A DNA stretch of 64,000 bases, taken from assembly GCA_028015205.1 (NCBI GenBank), contig CM051517.1, positions 47,131,135 to 47,195,134 of the forward strand, given 5' to 3'. The translations under genes and the position numbers were made by a program. Below are positions 1-12,500 of this stretch, piece by piece. This DNA comes from Mytilisepta virgata (Eukaryota > Mollusca > Bivalvia > Mytilida > Mytilidae). Position 1 is the stretch's first letter; the number at the start of each line of letters is the position of its first letter. Under the pieces are notes generated by a model. That model had not been told where the DNA came from, did no database searches, and was given only the letters and a program-made list of their open reading frames with translations.

Positions 1-286
1 ATAGGAAAAGTTAACAATTACACGACAACCAAATAGATAGAATCCTGAGGAAAACACCCACATATTAAAACGTGGTAAATGAGGCACTGATGAACATATT
101 TTTTATTTTTGTTTTATACTACAAGAGTACACATACTGTTCACATGATTTGAATAAGTTTTCAAGGCAGTTGTGGCAATAATAACATTTTGTTTGGACTT
201 CAATTTTCCAAATGCACAAACTAATTACTTCCATTGATTTTGGGTGTTTTGAATTATATGATATTTTCTTAAAGTCGAACATTTTT

Positions 287-476
287 GTAACAGTAGAGCA
301 TGACTTGTCTACCAAAATTACCTACCGCCGGATCGAACCAGGAACCTTTGGATCACGAGTCCACCGCTCTACCAACTGAGATAAAGGAGTATTCCACTAG
401 CGCAGCTAACGGAGGGTGATTATAAACCTATTACGGTTCTATAACTTTAATCGTTCACGAGGGAAGCCCCGTTTCA
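287..476 (-). mobile_element. tRNA-like SINE/MITE, GTAAC-ended family, copy 1
   Basis: On the minus strand it has a tRNA-like head with box A (TAGTTGGTAGAGCGGTGGAC region, somewhat decayed) and box B (GGTTCGATCC). It shares its ends with copies at 584-752 and 47721-47919: GTAACAGTAGAGCATGA at one end and GAAGCCCCGTT(T)AC at the other. The A-box side carries changes relative to copy 2. It is probably a dispersed tRNA-derived element rather than a working tRNA gene, because the anticodon stem pairs poorly and the flanks are shared between copies. Confidence 0.7.
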
Positions 477-583
477 CTTTCCCCACCTCATGAGTCATCG
501 TTCTACGATGACGATATCCAACTTTAACCCATTTGCCAACTAGCCCTTTTTGACAACCGTGGGTTTTTTAGTTAGGCGCCAAT

Positions 584-752
584 GTAACAGTAGAGCATGA
601 TTTATCTCCCATAATTACCTACCGCACCAACCTGGGATCGAACCCGGAACCTTTGGATCAGTAGTCCACCGCTCTACCAACTGAGCTAAAGGGTGATTAT
701 AAACCTATTGCGGTTCTGTAACTTCAATCGTACACGAGGGAAGCCCCGTTAC
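584..752 (-). mobile_element. tRNA-like SINE/MITE, GTAAC-ended family, copy 2
   Basis: This copy has the cleanest tRNA-like head: TTTAGCTCAGTTGGTAGAGC (D arm/box A), then GGTGGACTACTGATCC and box B GGTTCGATCCC, on the minus strand. It runs GTAAC...GTTAC. It is about 20 bp shorter than copy 3, lacking the segment between the CACCC and CTCCTTTAGC parts. Confidence 0.72.
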
Positions 753-1194
753 AAATTCAACAAACACAATAAAATTAACATTTATTAAATATTAATGTAA
801 ATTATGCTAAACAACAGATGTAATGACAAAGTAAAATCTAAAAACTATCTGACAATGTACTGGTCACGATTTCTTTATAAGCAACAATCAATCCATTATC
901 TGACAACTTCTGACAAATTTCTTAACATTCAACATGTTCAAGGTTAATATCCATCACACTTACCAGAACAGTAATATTTTATAAAAACAAGAACATTTGA
1001 ACAATAAATTTTGAAGAAAGTATACGAAAGGTCAGGTAGTAAGTATTTAGGTCATTTACAAATGATTGTTGCATAAAATAAATATTTTTTAAAATAATAA
1101 ATTAGACAACAGATTGAAAACAACTGCCCTATAAACAAACAAGATGCTAACCGAGTGACAACAAACATTAAATTTCTGTCGTCATTGTTCGGAG

Positions 1195-1213
1195 CCCCCC
1201 CCCCCCCCCCCCC
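1195..1213. repeat. poly(C) tract, C19
   Basis: An uninterrupted run of 19 C. Such a run may be G-quadruplex/i-motif capable and prone to assembly length error. Confidence 0.9.
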
Positions 1214-2430
1214 AATACAGTCAAAATAAAAATAGTAATTTTTCAGTTGGAAAATCAGGTTTAAAAAAAATAAAATAGAACGACAAATAATAATTTCAAG
1301 TTAGATGTGTTTTTTTCTTGTTTTGTCTTCTACACAACTTGAATTGCCGCAAAATAAATTCCAATACTTTTGCAATCTGAAAAAAAAAAATTTTCAAAAA
1401 TTTCTTCCGATGCGTGATAATGTATAGTCTTTGAAAAAATTAGTATCATAATTTAGTCAAATACAAAGCGATTCCACTACATAACCTTTCCGATTAGGAT
1501 GTGCATCCACTCAACGTAAAATTTTGAAACTTTGAATTAAAAATTAAAATGTCACTTGTACTATTTCCCGCCAAATCTGCTCGGGTATAACTCGAGGTTA
1601 TACATGTTAAATCAGCTATCGCATTTAAAATTCAAGTTTCGAACTTTTTTTAACGATTAACGTAGATCAGCGCCATTGGTTTAATATTGTTGAAAAGTTA
1701 TCCGAATTAACTCACCAGTCATCTTATTGGTAGTTAAATTTAAAATTTTCAAAACTCTAGATTTGATAAATGCATGTGTAATAATCAACGATGATATTTT
1801 ATCTTTAAAATATACATTTATCAAACCTGTGGGGACAAGTTTGAATGCATACAACAGTAAAGACTATGAAGAATATACTGGTCAGGTGTCTTTAGATAGG
1901 AGAAACCCAAAATGTTTTTAGTTTACGATTTTATTTTTTTTTGTAGTGATAAATAACAAATAACCTTTTAATTTTACAGGAACATCCAGCATAACCCGTT
2001 TTTAACCGTTGCCATTCCCTGAGGCTGATGGTCAAATTCCAGACTCCAAGGATACAAGTCCTGAGTAACAAACAATATTTTGCAAAATTCCGGAATAATG
2101 TTTAAGTTTGTAAAAAAGGCTCATTTGCATTGGTTTTTGCATAATTGCATAAATTTATCTTTCAATTTATATTTCAAAAATTCTATTTCTGACAGTCGTC
2201 AGTATTTCATAGAAACTCCCTGATAGATGGACCTGATAAAAATCTTATATGGGAGAAGAAAAAAGTGCATGTGATAGAAAAATGTGATAAAAATATTATA
2301 CTAAATAAGAAAAACATTAAAACAATCATATATTTGTTTATTGTACGAGTAAAATGGAGATCAAATGTATCATGCAAGATCAACTGAATAAAAATGAAAG
2401 ACATAAGGAAAAAACTCCAATGTAATCCAG

Positions 2431-2952
2431 GGGCCTGATTAAAAAAATGTTTAATGATATATATTAGTCCTTATTTTAGAGATATCCTTAAACTTGCCCT
2501 ATCTATCACTAAGGCAACAAAATAGTTGTCTTAAGACAATCCTTACAAATAAAAAATAAATTTATAAAATTAACTATAAAATGTAGATACATGATTAAGA
2601 AAAGACTACTTCACGTGTTTATACAATATCATAATAAAATTAGCTCCAATGCGAACCACACTCGCATGTATATTCATTATTTAAGAATAGAGTAAACATC
2701 CAAATGCTTTAATATTGTAAAAAATTAATATATTTGAAACCCGAAATTATTTAAATGTTTTTTGCACGTATTTTTTTTTTTATAAAAAGTATAACTTCTG
2801 TGTTTAAATTTGCTGAGGATTATCCTTAGGCATCCCAACTAAGACCATAAGATAACTTCAATATTTAATTTCAGACATATCTTAAGATAATCCAGATATG
2901 ACTTTAGGCATATCTAAGGATTATATTTAAGATATCGTTGTTAACCGGGCCC
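2431..2952. mobile_element. MITE with GGGCC terminal inverted repeats
   Basis: Ends GGGCCTGATTAA (left) and TTAACCGGGCCC (right) are inverted copies. The interior arms hold diverged inverted repeats of TCTTAAGATATCCTTA-like motifs. The 3-bp sequence CAG lies directly outside both ends (2428-2430 and 2953-2955), a possible target duplication of the PIF/Harbinger CWG kind. No coding capacity. It lies downstream of the ASMT-like gene. Confidence 0.55.
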
Positions 2953-3100
2953 CAGCGTTAAAAACACTCTTGATTGAACGGGAATACCAATATTACACAA
3001 TATACAAAATCCTATGTAAAATTGTTGATGGTTCATATTCCTAAATGAAATTACAGTTGATGGTTCCACAACAAAAATGTAGACTAAACAATACGTCAAG

Positions 3101-3156
3101 TTTAATAAAAACCTATCTAAAAAGATTCCAAAATTTACACTTATGAAAGGTTTAAT
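3101..3156 (-). terminator. candidate poly(A) signals of the ASMT-like gene
   Basis: Two ATTAAA hexamers on the minus strand (3156-3151 and 3106-3101) follow the stop codon at a typical distance. The canonical AATAAA is not present in the first few hundred bases. This is positional evidence only. Confidence 0.25.
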
Positions 3157-3344
3157 TTCATCTAATTCTCAATTTTTGTTCATTAGTGTGTTCTTAAATT
3201 ATGAACTTCACAACACCGTTTCCTCTGATTGAGATTCTAGGTTATGACTTATATCAAATGAACTACAGAAAAGTTCCTGCACATAAAGATAATAACATCA
3301 AATTTAGGTATTAATCAGAATGTAGTGTTAAAACCATGAGAATT

Positions 3345-3568
3345 TTAAAACGGCTTTTTCACTAAAATTGCGTCACTGTAATTGAAGCCTTCAATATATC
3401 TGAATTGCACATTTGTAAACCCATGTTTGGCAAAGAGCTTCTGGTATTCAGTTGCATTTCGTTCCTTGCCTTTGGACATTAAGGCCAACACTAAATCATT
3501 GGTCAAGCAAATTTCTGGGCTTGTCTTATCGTCATTTAAAACCTTTTCCAAAACCAAAACGCTTCCAC
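3345..3568 (-). CDS. ASMT: ASMT-like gene, terminal exon 7 (residues 373-446)
   Basis: Acceptor TTTGTAG|GTGGAAGC; stop TAA at 3347-3345. It encodes GGSVLVLEKVLND, then NDLVLALMSKGKERNATEY, the KLFAKHGF helix and the C-terminal strand DAILVKKPF. This matches the C-terminal end of ASMT closely in order and spacing. Candidate ATTAAA poly(A) hexamers on this strand lie at 3156-3151 and 3106-3101, about 190 and 240 nt past the stop. Confidence 0.92.
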
Positions 3569-6500
3569 CTACAAACACAAAACAATCGATTATTAAAATC
3601 ACCAACCCTTTAAAAAATTTATTTGTAATTATTATTATTGCCTCAAAAACATTCATTACGTTGATATAAATCAAAAGAGTCAAATATTCATGTGTACATT
3701 TGAAATTTAAACCCATTTTTGGATTTTGCTGGAAAAAAAACGTCAATGAGCCAAAATTAGCTGAAGGCATTTCACAGTGGAAGGTTGTGTTTTAAAATGG
3801 GGGCATACCCTGGATTTTTTTTCTGCAGTAAAATCAAATTAGGGCATCTATTATATATAAAATCAGATAGTTAGAAAGCCATACATGTGTAACATATTAT
3901 TTACATTGAAAAAGATAGAGGAAATGTTTTTTCAAATGGCGATAGAATAAAACATATAAAATGGCTTTTTCAAATACTTATTGCTGTATAAAACAACTTT
4001 ATTTTACAACTTTAACTAAATTAAATATAAACATTTTTATATTTCAAAATAAGATACAGTATGTTTTATAACATTTCATGAAAATATGACTTCAAGCCAT
4101 TTTAGCACCACTTGCTGAAAAGATCTATAAAAGAACTGACTAGTTTTATGCAAGCAGAAAAATTCGAGGGTCTACCATATGCTAATAACACGAGCTAGAG
4201 TAGAAATTCCTTCCATTTTAACGTTTTGGGTTACTTTTCTACTATAAAATGTATTTACAATCAATCAATACCAATATACCAACCATTCCATTAATTCCTA
4301 AAAATGTGCATTTAAAGTGAAAAAATAGAAAAAAATCAACAATTCAAAAAACGAAAATGGACAGTTCACTATGACTTCACCATAATGTATTTTTATTTTG
4401 ACATCATTGTTTCAAAACAACAAGTAACGTAGATCGTACCTCAGGTTTAAAATGAAAGACAGCTCTAAAATTTGGTAAAAAAACAGACAGGATATAAAAA
4501 TGTAGTGAAAAAGGGCGGGACTGAATATTACCTGGAAACAAATATATAGTATTTCATACTGAATAAATTTGAGCCCACAAAAAAGCACCTAACAAAAGTG
4601 TTAATTTTTGTTCATGGTATAAACAACTATCCAGAATTGAATTCAATTCATTGGCCCTAAATAACATCAAAAGATAACTCCCTTTAAACCTTTTTGTTCA
4701 ACTTTTCGCAAGTTTAAATATGTTAACCCGTAATACATGAGATTTACCTTTAGTTTGAACATGTTAACTCGTACAATGTAGGACATACCTGGTGGCAACT
4801 TGTTGAAAATTTTGTTCAGTAATTTGTCAACATGTAACTCATCCCATCCGTGCAAAATATGCCCCAAGATGTAAAGATCACCCGATGGAATTTCATCTTC
4901 GAAGAAATCTCCTGCAATTATCAAAACAGAAATGATTTAACCTTTTAAATCTGAAAATTAAACGTAATATTATAACCATTAAAAACAAACATGGTTCTGG
5001 AGTGGGAGTAGATAGACCAAAACGTTTTCAAATTATCAAAACTGTCATATGAGAAAAGTAATGTCATTTGCCACGAAAAAGATTTTTTTTCCTTTTGAAA
5101 TCTTATAAAACCGAGATCATCTTATGCAAAGAGTAACATCATTAAGTAAAGTTAAAATGACATATTGTAAATATCAAACCACAAAAAGAAGATTTACATT
5201 ATGACAAAAACGTAATGAGCACTAAGTAACACATTAAAGTAAAAAAATTAAAACATGTACATCTTCCTGTAAAAGAAGCATTTGGCTTTTCATGTTAAAA
5301 ATGATAAAATATCGGTTCAGGAGTATGAAAAGCGCTATATAAAAATAACCATAATATGTTGTACCCCTGAATATTTGTTTATTGAAAACGACTATTTTAT
5401 GGGCAGCCATTCGGGCAAAAATTAACAAAAAATTAAAAACAGACGATAAACTAAAAACAGACGCAAAATCACAAAAAAACAGACACAAATTTGAAAAACA
5501 GACAAAAAATACACAAACAGACATACATTTTACTAACAGACAGACGATCGGGCAAAAATTAACAAAAAATTAAAAACAGACGATAAACTAAAAACAGACG
5601 TAAACTTAAAAAACAGACGTTTTTAAGTCTTATATATATTTAATACTTCTATATATAAGAGTTAATTATTAAATTTTTTTTTCTCACCTTTTTGCTAATA
5701 TAATATGAACCAATTAAGCTGTTAGAATTTTAACAAACATCTATACAAATAAATACAATCTGGTTTAATAAATCAAACATTTTCATAGTAATTAACTTGG
5801 ACACACAATAATTTTGATTCTGGTTCATTTGACAGGGGAGATAATAAAAAAAACTTTTTAATTTAATACTCAAGACAGGTTTTTATCCTAAAACTTGGAA
5901 CACAACAAGTCCTTGTGAACAAACGACCATTGTTTATTTAGAGGAGGGGAGAAGGTCCCTGTGCTCAAACTTCGTAATCAATTTCTTATTTCTTTGTTTG
6001 ACCGTGTTAGATAATTACTTTTGTATTTTTATAAAAGAAAGGTGAGATTGCTCAATGCTCTACTATTAATATTATCATATTTATTTTTAAAAAGATTCTT
6101 AATCTCTAGTTTCAGGGATTTGACATTATTTCATAGTTTTACAGGGGGAAATGTTTTCCTCTGGGACATGATCGTGTGATGAAACATCCTTTATAGACTG
6201 CATACCGATATTAAGAGCATGTTTCAACATGCATTTATAAAGGATGTTTCATCACACGATCATGTCCCAGAGGAAAACATTTCCCCCTGTAAAACTATGA
6301 AATAATGTCAAATCCCTGAAACTAGAGATAAAGAATCTTTTTAAAAATAAATATGATAATATAAATAGTAGAGCATTGAGCAATCTCACCTTTCTTTTAT
6401 AAAAATACAAAAGTAATTATCTAACACGGTCAAACAAAGAAATAAGAAATTGATTACGAAGTTTGATCACAGGGACCTTCTCCCCTCCTCTAAATAAACA

Positions 6501-9500
6501 ATGGTCGTTTGTTCACAAGGACTTGTTGTGTTCCAAGTTTAAGGATTAAAACCTGTCTTGAGTATTAAATTAAAAAGTTTTTTTTTATTATCTCCCCTGT
6601 CAAATGAACCAGAATCAAAATTATTGTGTGTCCAAGTTAATTACTATGAAAATGTTTGATTTATTAAACCAGATTGTATTTATTTGTATAGATGTTTGTT
6701 AAAATTCTAACAGCTTAATTGGTTCATATTATATTAGCAAAAAGGTGAAAAAAAAATTTAATAATTAACTTTTATATATAGAAGTATTAAATATATATAA
6801 GACTTAAAAACGTCTGTTTTTGAATTTAGTGTCTGTTTTTTAAGTTTACGTCTGTTTTTAGTTTATCGTCTGTTTTTAATTTTTTGTTAAGTTTTGCCCG
6901 ATCGTCTGTCTGTTAGTAAAATGTATGTCTGTTTGTGTATTTTTTGTCTGTTTTTCAAATTTGTGTCTGTTTTTTGTGATTTTGCGTCTGTTTTTAGTTT
7001 ATCGTCTGTTTTTAATTTTTTGTTAATTTTTGCCCGAATGGCTGCCCATACTATTTTGTATTATTAAAATACGCAATAAAATATACTTTTATATATACCA
7101 GTAAATGCGTCAGCACGGTATCATGATATTAAATGCACCTACCCCAATTCTGGTGTACATCATAATAAAATGCTCAATTCAATGATAGCTTTCAGAAACT
7201 TAGAATGCCAGGGAATCTGTCAGGTGTATATTCTTATATTTTAGTACATATGTAAAATCTGTACATTTAATTGGACAATGAATATTCACAATTTTTTAAC
7301 AGTATTTTGTTAATCGGGACTATGGGAGCACTGTATCTAACGACGAGACTATATTTATTTTCCCGCAATGTCTTAAGTTTTTTAGTTATGATTATTCCCC
7401 TTTGATAGAGGGCGTAACAGTTAGTTATCGTTTGCCATCAAGTGGTTGAGCTGCCGAGAACAAGGTTTGGCAAAGTTTTTGATTATTGATTTCAAAATGT
7501 GTTTCTTTATTTTGTCAAGACAACTTATACCTAAAATGACATATTATGTACTTAATTTATTATGGAACGGCTCGGACACTTTAACCCACCAAACAACACT
7601 ATAGGAAAACGGTTCCTGGGGGTGGGTGGGGAAGAAGTCCATACTAGATTAATGGCAAACTATATTTTTAATTCAGGATATAGTGACTATTATATCATGA
7701 AATAACAGGAAAACATACTACATAAGGGATTAGATTCGTGATAATATCAGAATGTTTTTTAAATACCTGCTTTGAACTGGATTCTACCCTCCGTACTGTT
7801 TGGAAAGAATTTCTGTGCAATTTGTACCACTGGAGGAAGGTCAAACATTGTTATTTTCATATTTGAGTATGTTTTAGACAATTCAACTGAGATTCTTCCG
7901 GATCCACCTGTAGAATTACAATATTAAAAAATAATTAACTTTCCCAAAAGTACCAAGCAAAGACTCAAGCCTCTTGAACAGTATTGGGCCTTGCTGAGAA
8001 TGACTCTTATGAAAACCATCTCACCGTTTTTGATAACTTGAATATAAATATAATGCAAGTTCAGTCACAGAAATGTATTTTTAGATATATTATTAAGCGC
8101 CTAGGAAATTTTGTATGCCCTATCAATACAGTAAGTCTATTTTTAACATTTTTTGTATGGAAGGCTGTGCAATATTGCAGAAACATATGGCATATATGCA
8201 GAAGTTTACTTTTCATATACATGTATCATTTTATCATGATGAATTTAATATAACTATTTAGTTACAGCTGATTGGTACTTACCACCGAGATCCACTGCTT
8301 CTCTGTGAGGACTGAGATCAAAGGCTCGCACAACAGCGTGTGCACAGGAGCATGAAAATGCGTCTGTTGACATGATGAACTTAGATAGCATATCACATGG
8401 TGGACTCTCCATACCGTTTGGTTTTCCCATTGATGACATCATTGACATCATTGAGGGTGGCATCATGGGCATTTTTCCCATCATACCATTTGGCATTGGC
8501 GGCATTTTGTTAATGTTCATACCATTCGGGGCAGATGGTTTATGTTTCCCTAAAGTTTTGCTTGGGCTACTACATGGGGATTGATTATCTTCGATCTTCA
8601 TTGACTTCATGGCTTTTTTCATGTCCGCCATATTTAATCCGTTTTTCATGTCTGTCATATTCATTCCCATTATGGTCATTCCATTTTTCATCTCTGATAT
8701 ATTTCTGTTGATGTCCAGCTTTGGTAGACCTTAAACGTAAAATCTAGATCGGTAAGAGTCGACATCTTATAATATTGGTTATCACTACATGATTTCAGCA
8801 TTTGAACATTATCAGTAAACTAAATTAGATGCAAGAGAAACCGCATAGTGCACAGAACTGATTTGCCGACTATGCAATGCTGATATCAAGGATCATACTA
8901 TATTATACTTTTCTCACGTTATTTGCTTTTGGTTCAATCTTATTTTTACGAAGAAACATGATAACTAAAAGGACCCAAACCGAATACAAGAGTCAAATAA
9001 CACCTAAAAAAGGTTTAAAATGAGAGATCTCGATTCGGTCAAACGACATTTTTCAGTAATACATTTATTACATATTTGGCTATACGTCTTAACTTCTTGG
9101 TCCCTCGTTTATATTCTAATTCTAATTGCATCTACATGTATAACAATTGTATATTTATGGCCAAGACAAAAGGTAAGTCGCTTTTAGTTAATGGCATATG
9201 CAAAATAGGATCGAGAGAAATGGGCGAAACATCATTATGAAGCTATCATAAATACATATATACACATCAGCAAATATATAATTGTTTTAGCTTGTGATGA
9301 CATTTAAAACATGTCCTTGGAGTATAACAAGACAAAATAACTATTCATCAATTTAAGAAAAACCTGCAACACCTGCAGAATTTATTACTAATCTTCTTGT
9401 GTACTTTCTGTCGGTGACTCATTCTACTTTTTTATGAATGAAACCTCGTCCAAATCATAGATTTTTCGTGACAGCTGCTTTCCTGTTCATAGTAGGTAGT

Positions 9501-12500
9501 AATGTATTAAATATCGGTTACAAGTTTCATTCAACTTTTGATGTATAATTTTTTTATTTGTTCATATTCACAATAGATATGTGCTATGGTTTTTCATCCC
9601 ATATCAGAACACAGACAGCCATTAACGTAACAAAAGAAACAAAAAAATATATTGTTATCAGAAAACAATTCTTCGCCTGTTGATAATATTTTGAAATTTG
9701 GAATGGTCAAAGCTGTCAATTCAATTACTATACACATCGACGTGTGCCATTGACCAATAACTCGCTACAAAAAATGGCCCGCTGTACCTATGATTTTTCA
9801 ACTTATTAGATCACACTACCATATCCAACTTTTTAAACTTAAATATATGTGATTTAATGGTCTTTCGAAATATCTAGACGCTACTTCATTTGATGACATA
9901 GTTTTAAAGTATTTTCAAGTGATAACAAATATACACTATATGGATTGGACGTATTTGGATATGATAAATACAATTAATTCTCTATCGCCAGGCATTTGAA
10001 ATACCAATGGCTACCAAAGCCGCCCCACTAATAGCCTACTTATTGAGTCACAATTCACGACATAAACTTAAAAAAGTTTTTATAAATTTTCTAATGAGAT
10101 CTATCGAAACAAAGGTAGCATTCATACTCTAGAGCCTTTTGAATTTTCTAGATCACGGCATTGTTATTGTTCAGGGAAGACTGATCACCAAAAAAAAAAA
10201 AAAAACTATGACGAGAGGTAATTCTTTTTATAGAGAATTTTCCTTCTTTGACGTCAACGTTTCCTTGGCTCTTCTCTGCGGGGTTTAAATGTCGACACTT
10301 ATCCGATTCGCACGTGTTGCAGTGATGTTTCTGACTTCAATTAACGCAATCCGACAAAAAAAACTTTGCTTCAAGGATACCGGTATCATAAATTATATAA
10401 TACAATCATTTACTTTTTAGCTCAACTGAACCAAAGGGTCATTTGAGCTATTGCCATCACTGTTCGTCCGTCGTCGGTCCCTTTCACAATTTGAACTTCT
10501 CCTAGAGAACCACTTAATAGATTGTAACGAAACATGGCAAGAATGTTCCTTATGAGGTGCTGACCAAATACTGTAGCTTTGTTGCTGATCCGTCATCCAA
10601 CATGGCTGCCAACAGGGGACTTAGTTAAACATAGGACTCTATTGGAAATACATACAAATATCGTACTCTAGAGAACCGCTGAATGGATTAAAACGAAACA
10701 TGGCATGAATGTTCCTTATGAATTTCTGACCAAGTGTTGTTACTTTGTTGCCGATCCATCATCCAAGATGTCCGTCAGCGGGGAACTTCGTTTAACATAG
10801 GACCCAATGGGAAATAAAAACAAAAATCTTCTTCTAGAGACCCGCATAATGGATTGAAACCAAACATCGCACGAATGTTTCTTACGGGGTGCTGACAAAG
10901 TGTTATTACTTTGTTGCCGATCCTTCATCCAAGCGGGGAACATAGGGACCCTATGGGAAATGCATACAAAAATCTCCTTCTAGAGAATCGCTGAATAGAT
11001 TGAGACCAAGCATTGCATAAGGAAGATTCATGACGTGCTGACCAAGTGTTGCTACTTTGTTGCCGATCTATCATCCAAGATGTCCGCCAGCTAGGGACTT
11101 AGTTTAACATAGAACGCTATGGGAAATACATTTGTACATACAAAAATCTTTTTCTAGAGAATTGCTGAATGGATTGAAATTGTATGAATGTTCTTTATGA
11201 GGTGCCGACCAAGTGTTATTACTTTGATGCCGATGCAAGATGGCTGCCAGCGGCGGGCTTAGTTTAACATAGGACTCTATGCGAAATTAATACAAAAATC
11301 TTTTTCTGGAGAACCAATGAATAGATTGAAACCAAACATAGCTTGAATTTTACTGACGTTCTGACAAAGTGTTGTTACTTTGGTGCCGATCTGTCATCCA
11401 TAATGGCCGTCAGTGGAAGACTTAGTTTAACATAGGACCCTATAGGAATTACATACAAACAGCTTCTTCTTAAAAAATACTAATGGATTGAAACCAAACA
11501 TGGCATGGATGTTAATCTCAAGGCCCAATGGCAATGAACAAATGGAAATATCAGGTGAGCGATACAGCCTCCTAGAAGCCTCTGGTTATTCATAAGCTTC
11601 TTACGGAAATTTGGCTGCAATGGTAGACTCTAATATAATAAGATACTTCTGTGAAAATATTGTTTACAAAGCACATAAATAAAGAAAATGTCCATCTGAC
11701 ATTACGGATCATTTGAATAACCTCATTTATAAAGGTTACAAATTCCACATTGTCAAATCATTAGATCTCGTTCTATTAAATGGCAATAATACTGATTAGA
11801 TATTACATCCTTGCATTACAACCAAATTATTCATGATTATGGCATTGTACAACATCATGCTTGATACTTGATTCTAATGTTTTTCTTTGACCATAAATAC
11901 CGGAAGGTTTGGATCAAACAAAACTAATTTAACCTCAACTTATATTACGCGCATGAGCAAAAGCCAGGAATATTTCAAGAAAATGGACAAACGGCTTCTA
12001 AATTGGGCTGTACAGATATATTCAAAAGAACTAGAAAAGAAGTATGCCCCCGCCCGCATTTGATAATTATGGACAAAGTTGTTTTGTTAGGAGTGATTTT
12101 TTTAAAATGAAGTGTGTACGTAAGAACAAATGATGCCCCCGCCTGACCATAAGAAATTATACAAATGCAGCTAGTACGAAAAAAATGACTAAGTCCAACT
12201 ACCTGTTATTTTGAGAATATTTGAAAAAAATCTAAATCCTGTGGACATGCACACCTCCATTATGTGTATAAACATCCTACAACATATCAAAGCTGTAGCT
12301 TCAAAACTGTAGGAGTTAGCCGGACAAACCATGTTCCCATTATGCAGCTAGTATAAAAAAAATGACCAAGTCCAACTACCTGTACTTTTGAGAATATTTA
12401 AAAACAATCTAAATCATGTGGACACGCACACCTCCTTTATGTGTATAAACATCCTACAACATATCAAAGCTGTATCTCTAAAACTGTAGGAGGAGTTAGC

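Noticed and set aside
3382..3669. Plus-strand open frame opposite exon 7
   Set aside because: It is antisense to a well-supported coding exon and has no homology of its own.
8372..8584. Plus-strand open frame opposite the Met-rich part of exon 4
   Set aside because: CAT-rich antisense of methionine codons keeps it open by composition; it is a shadow.
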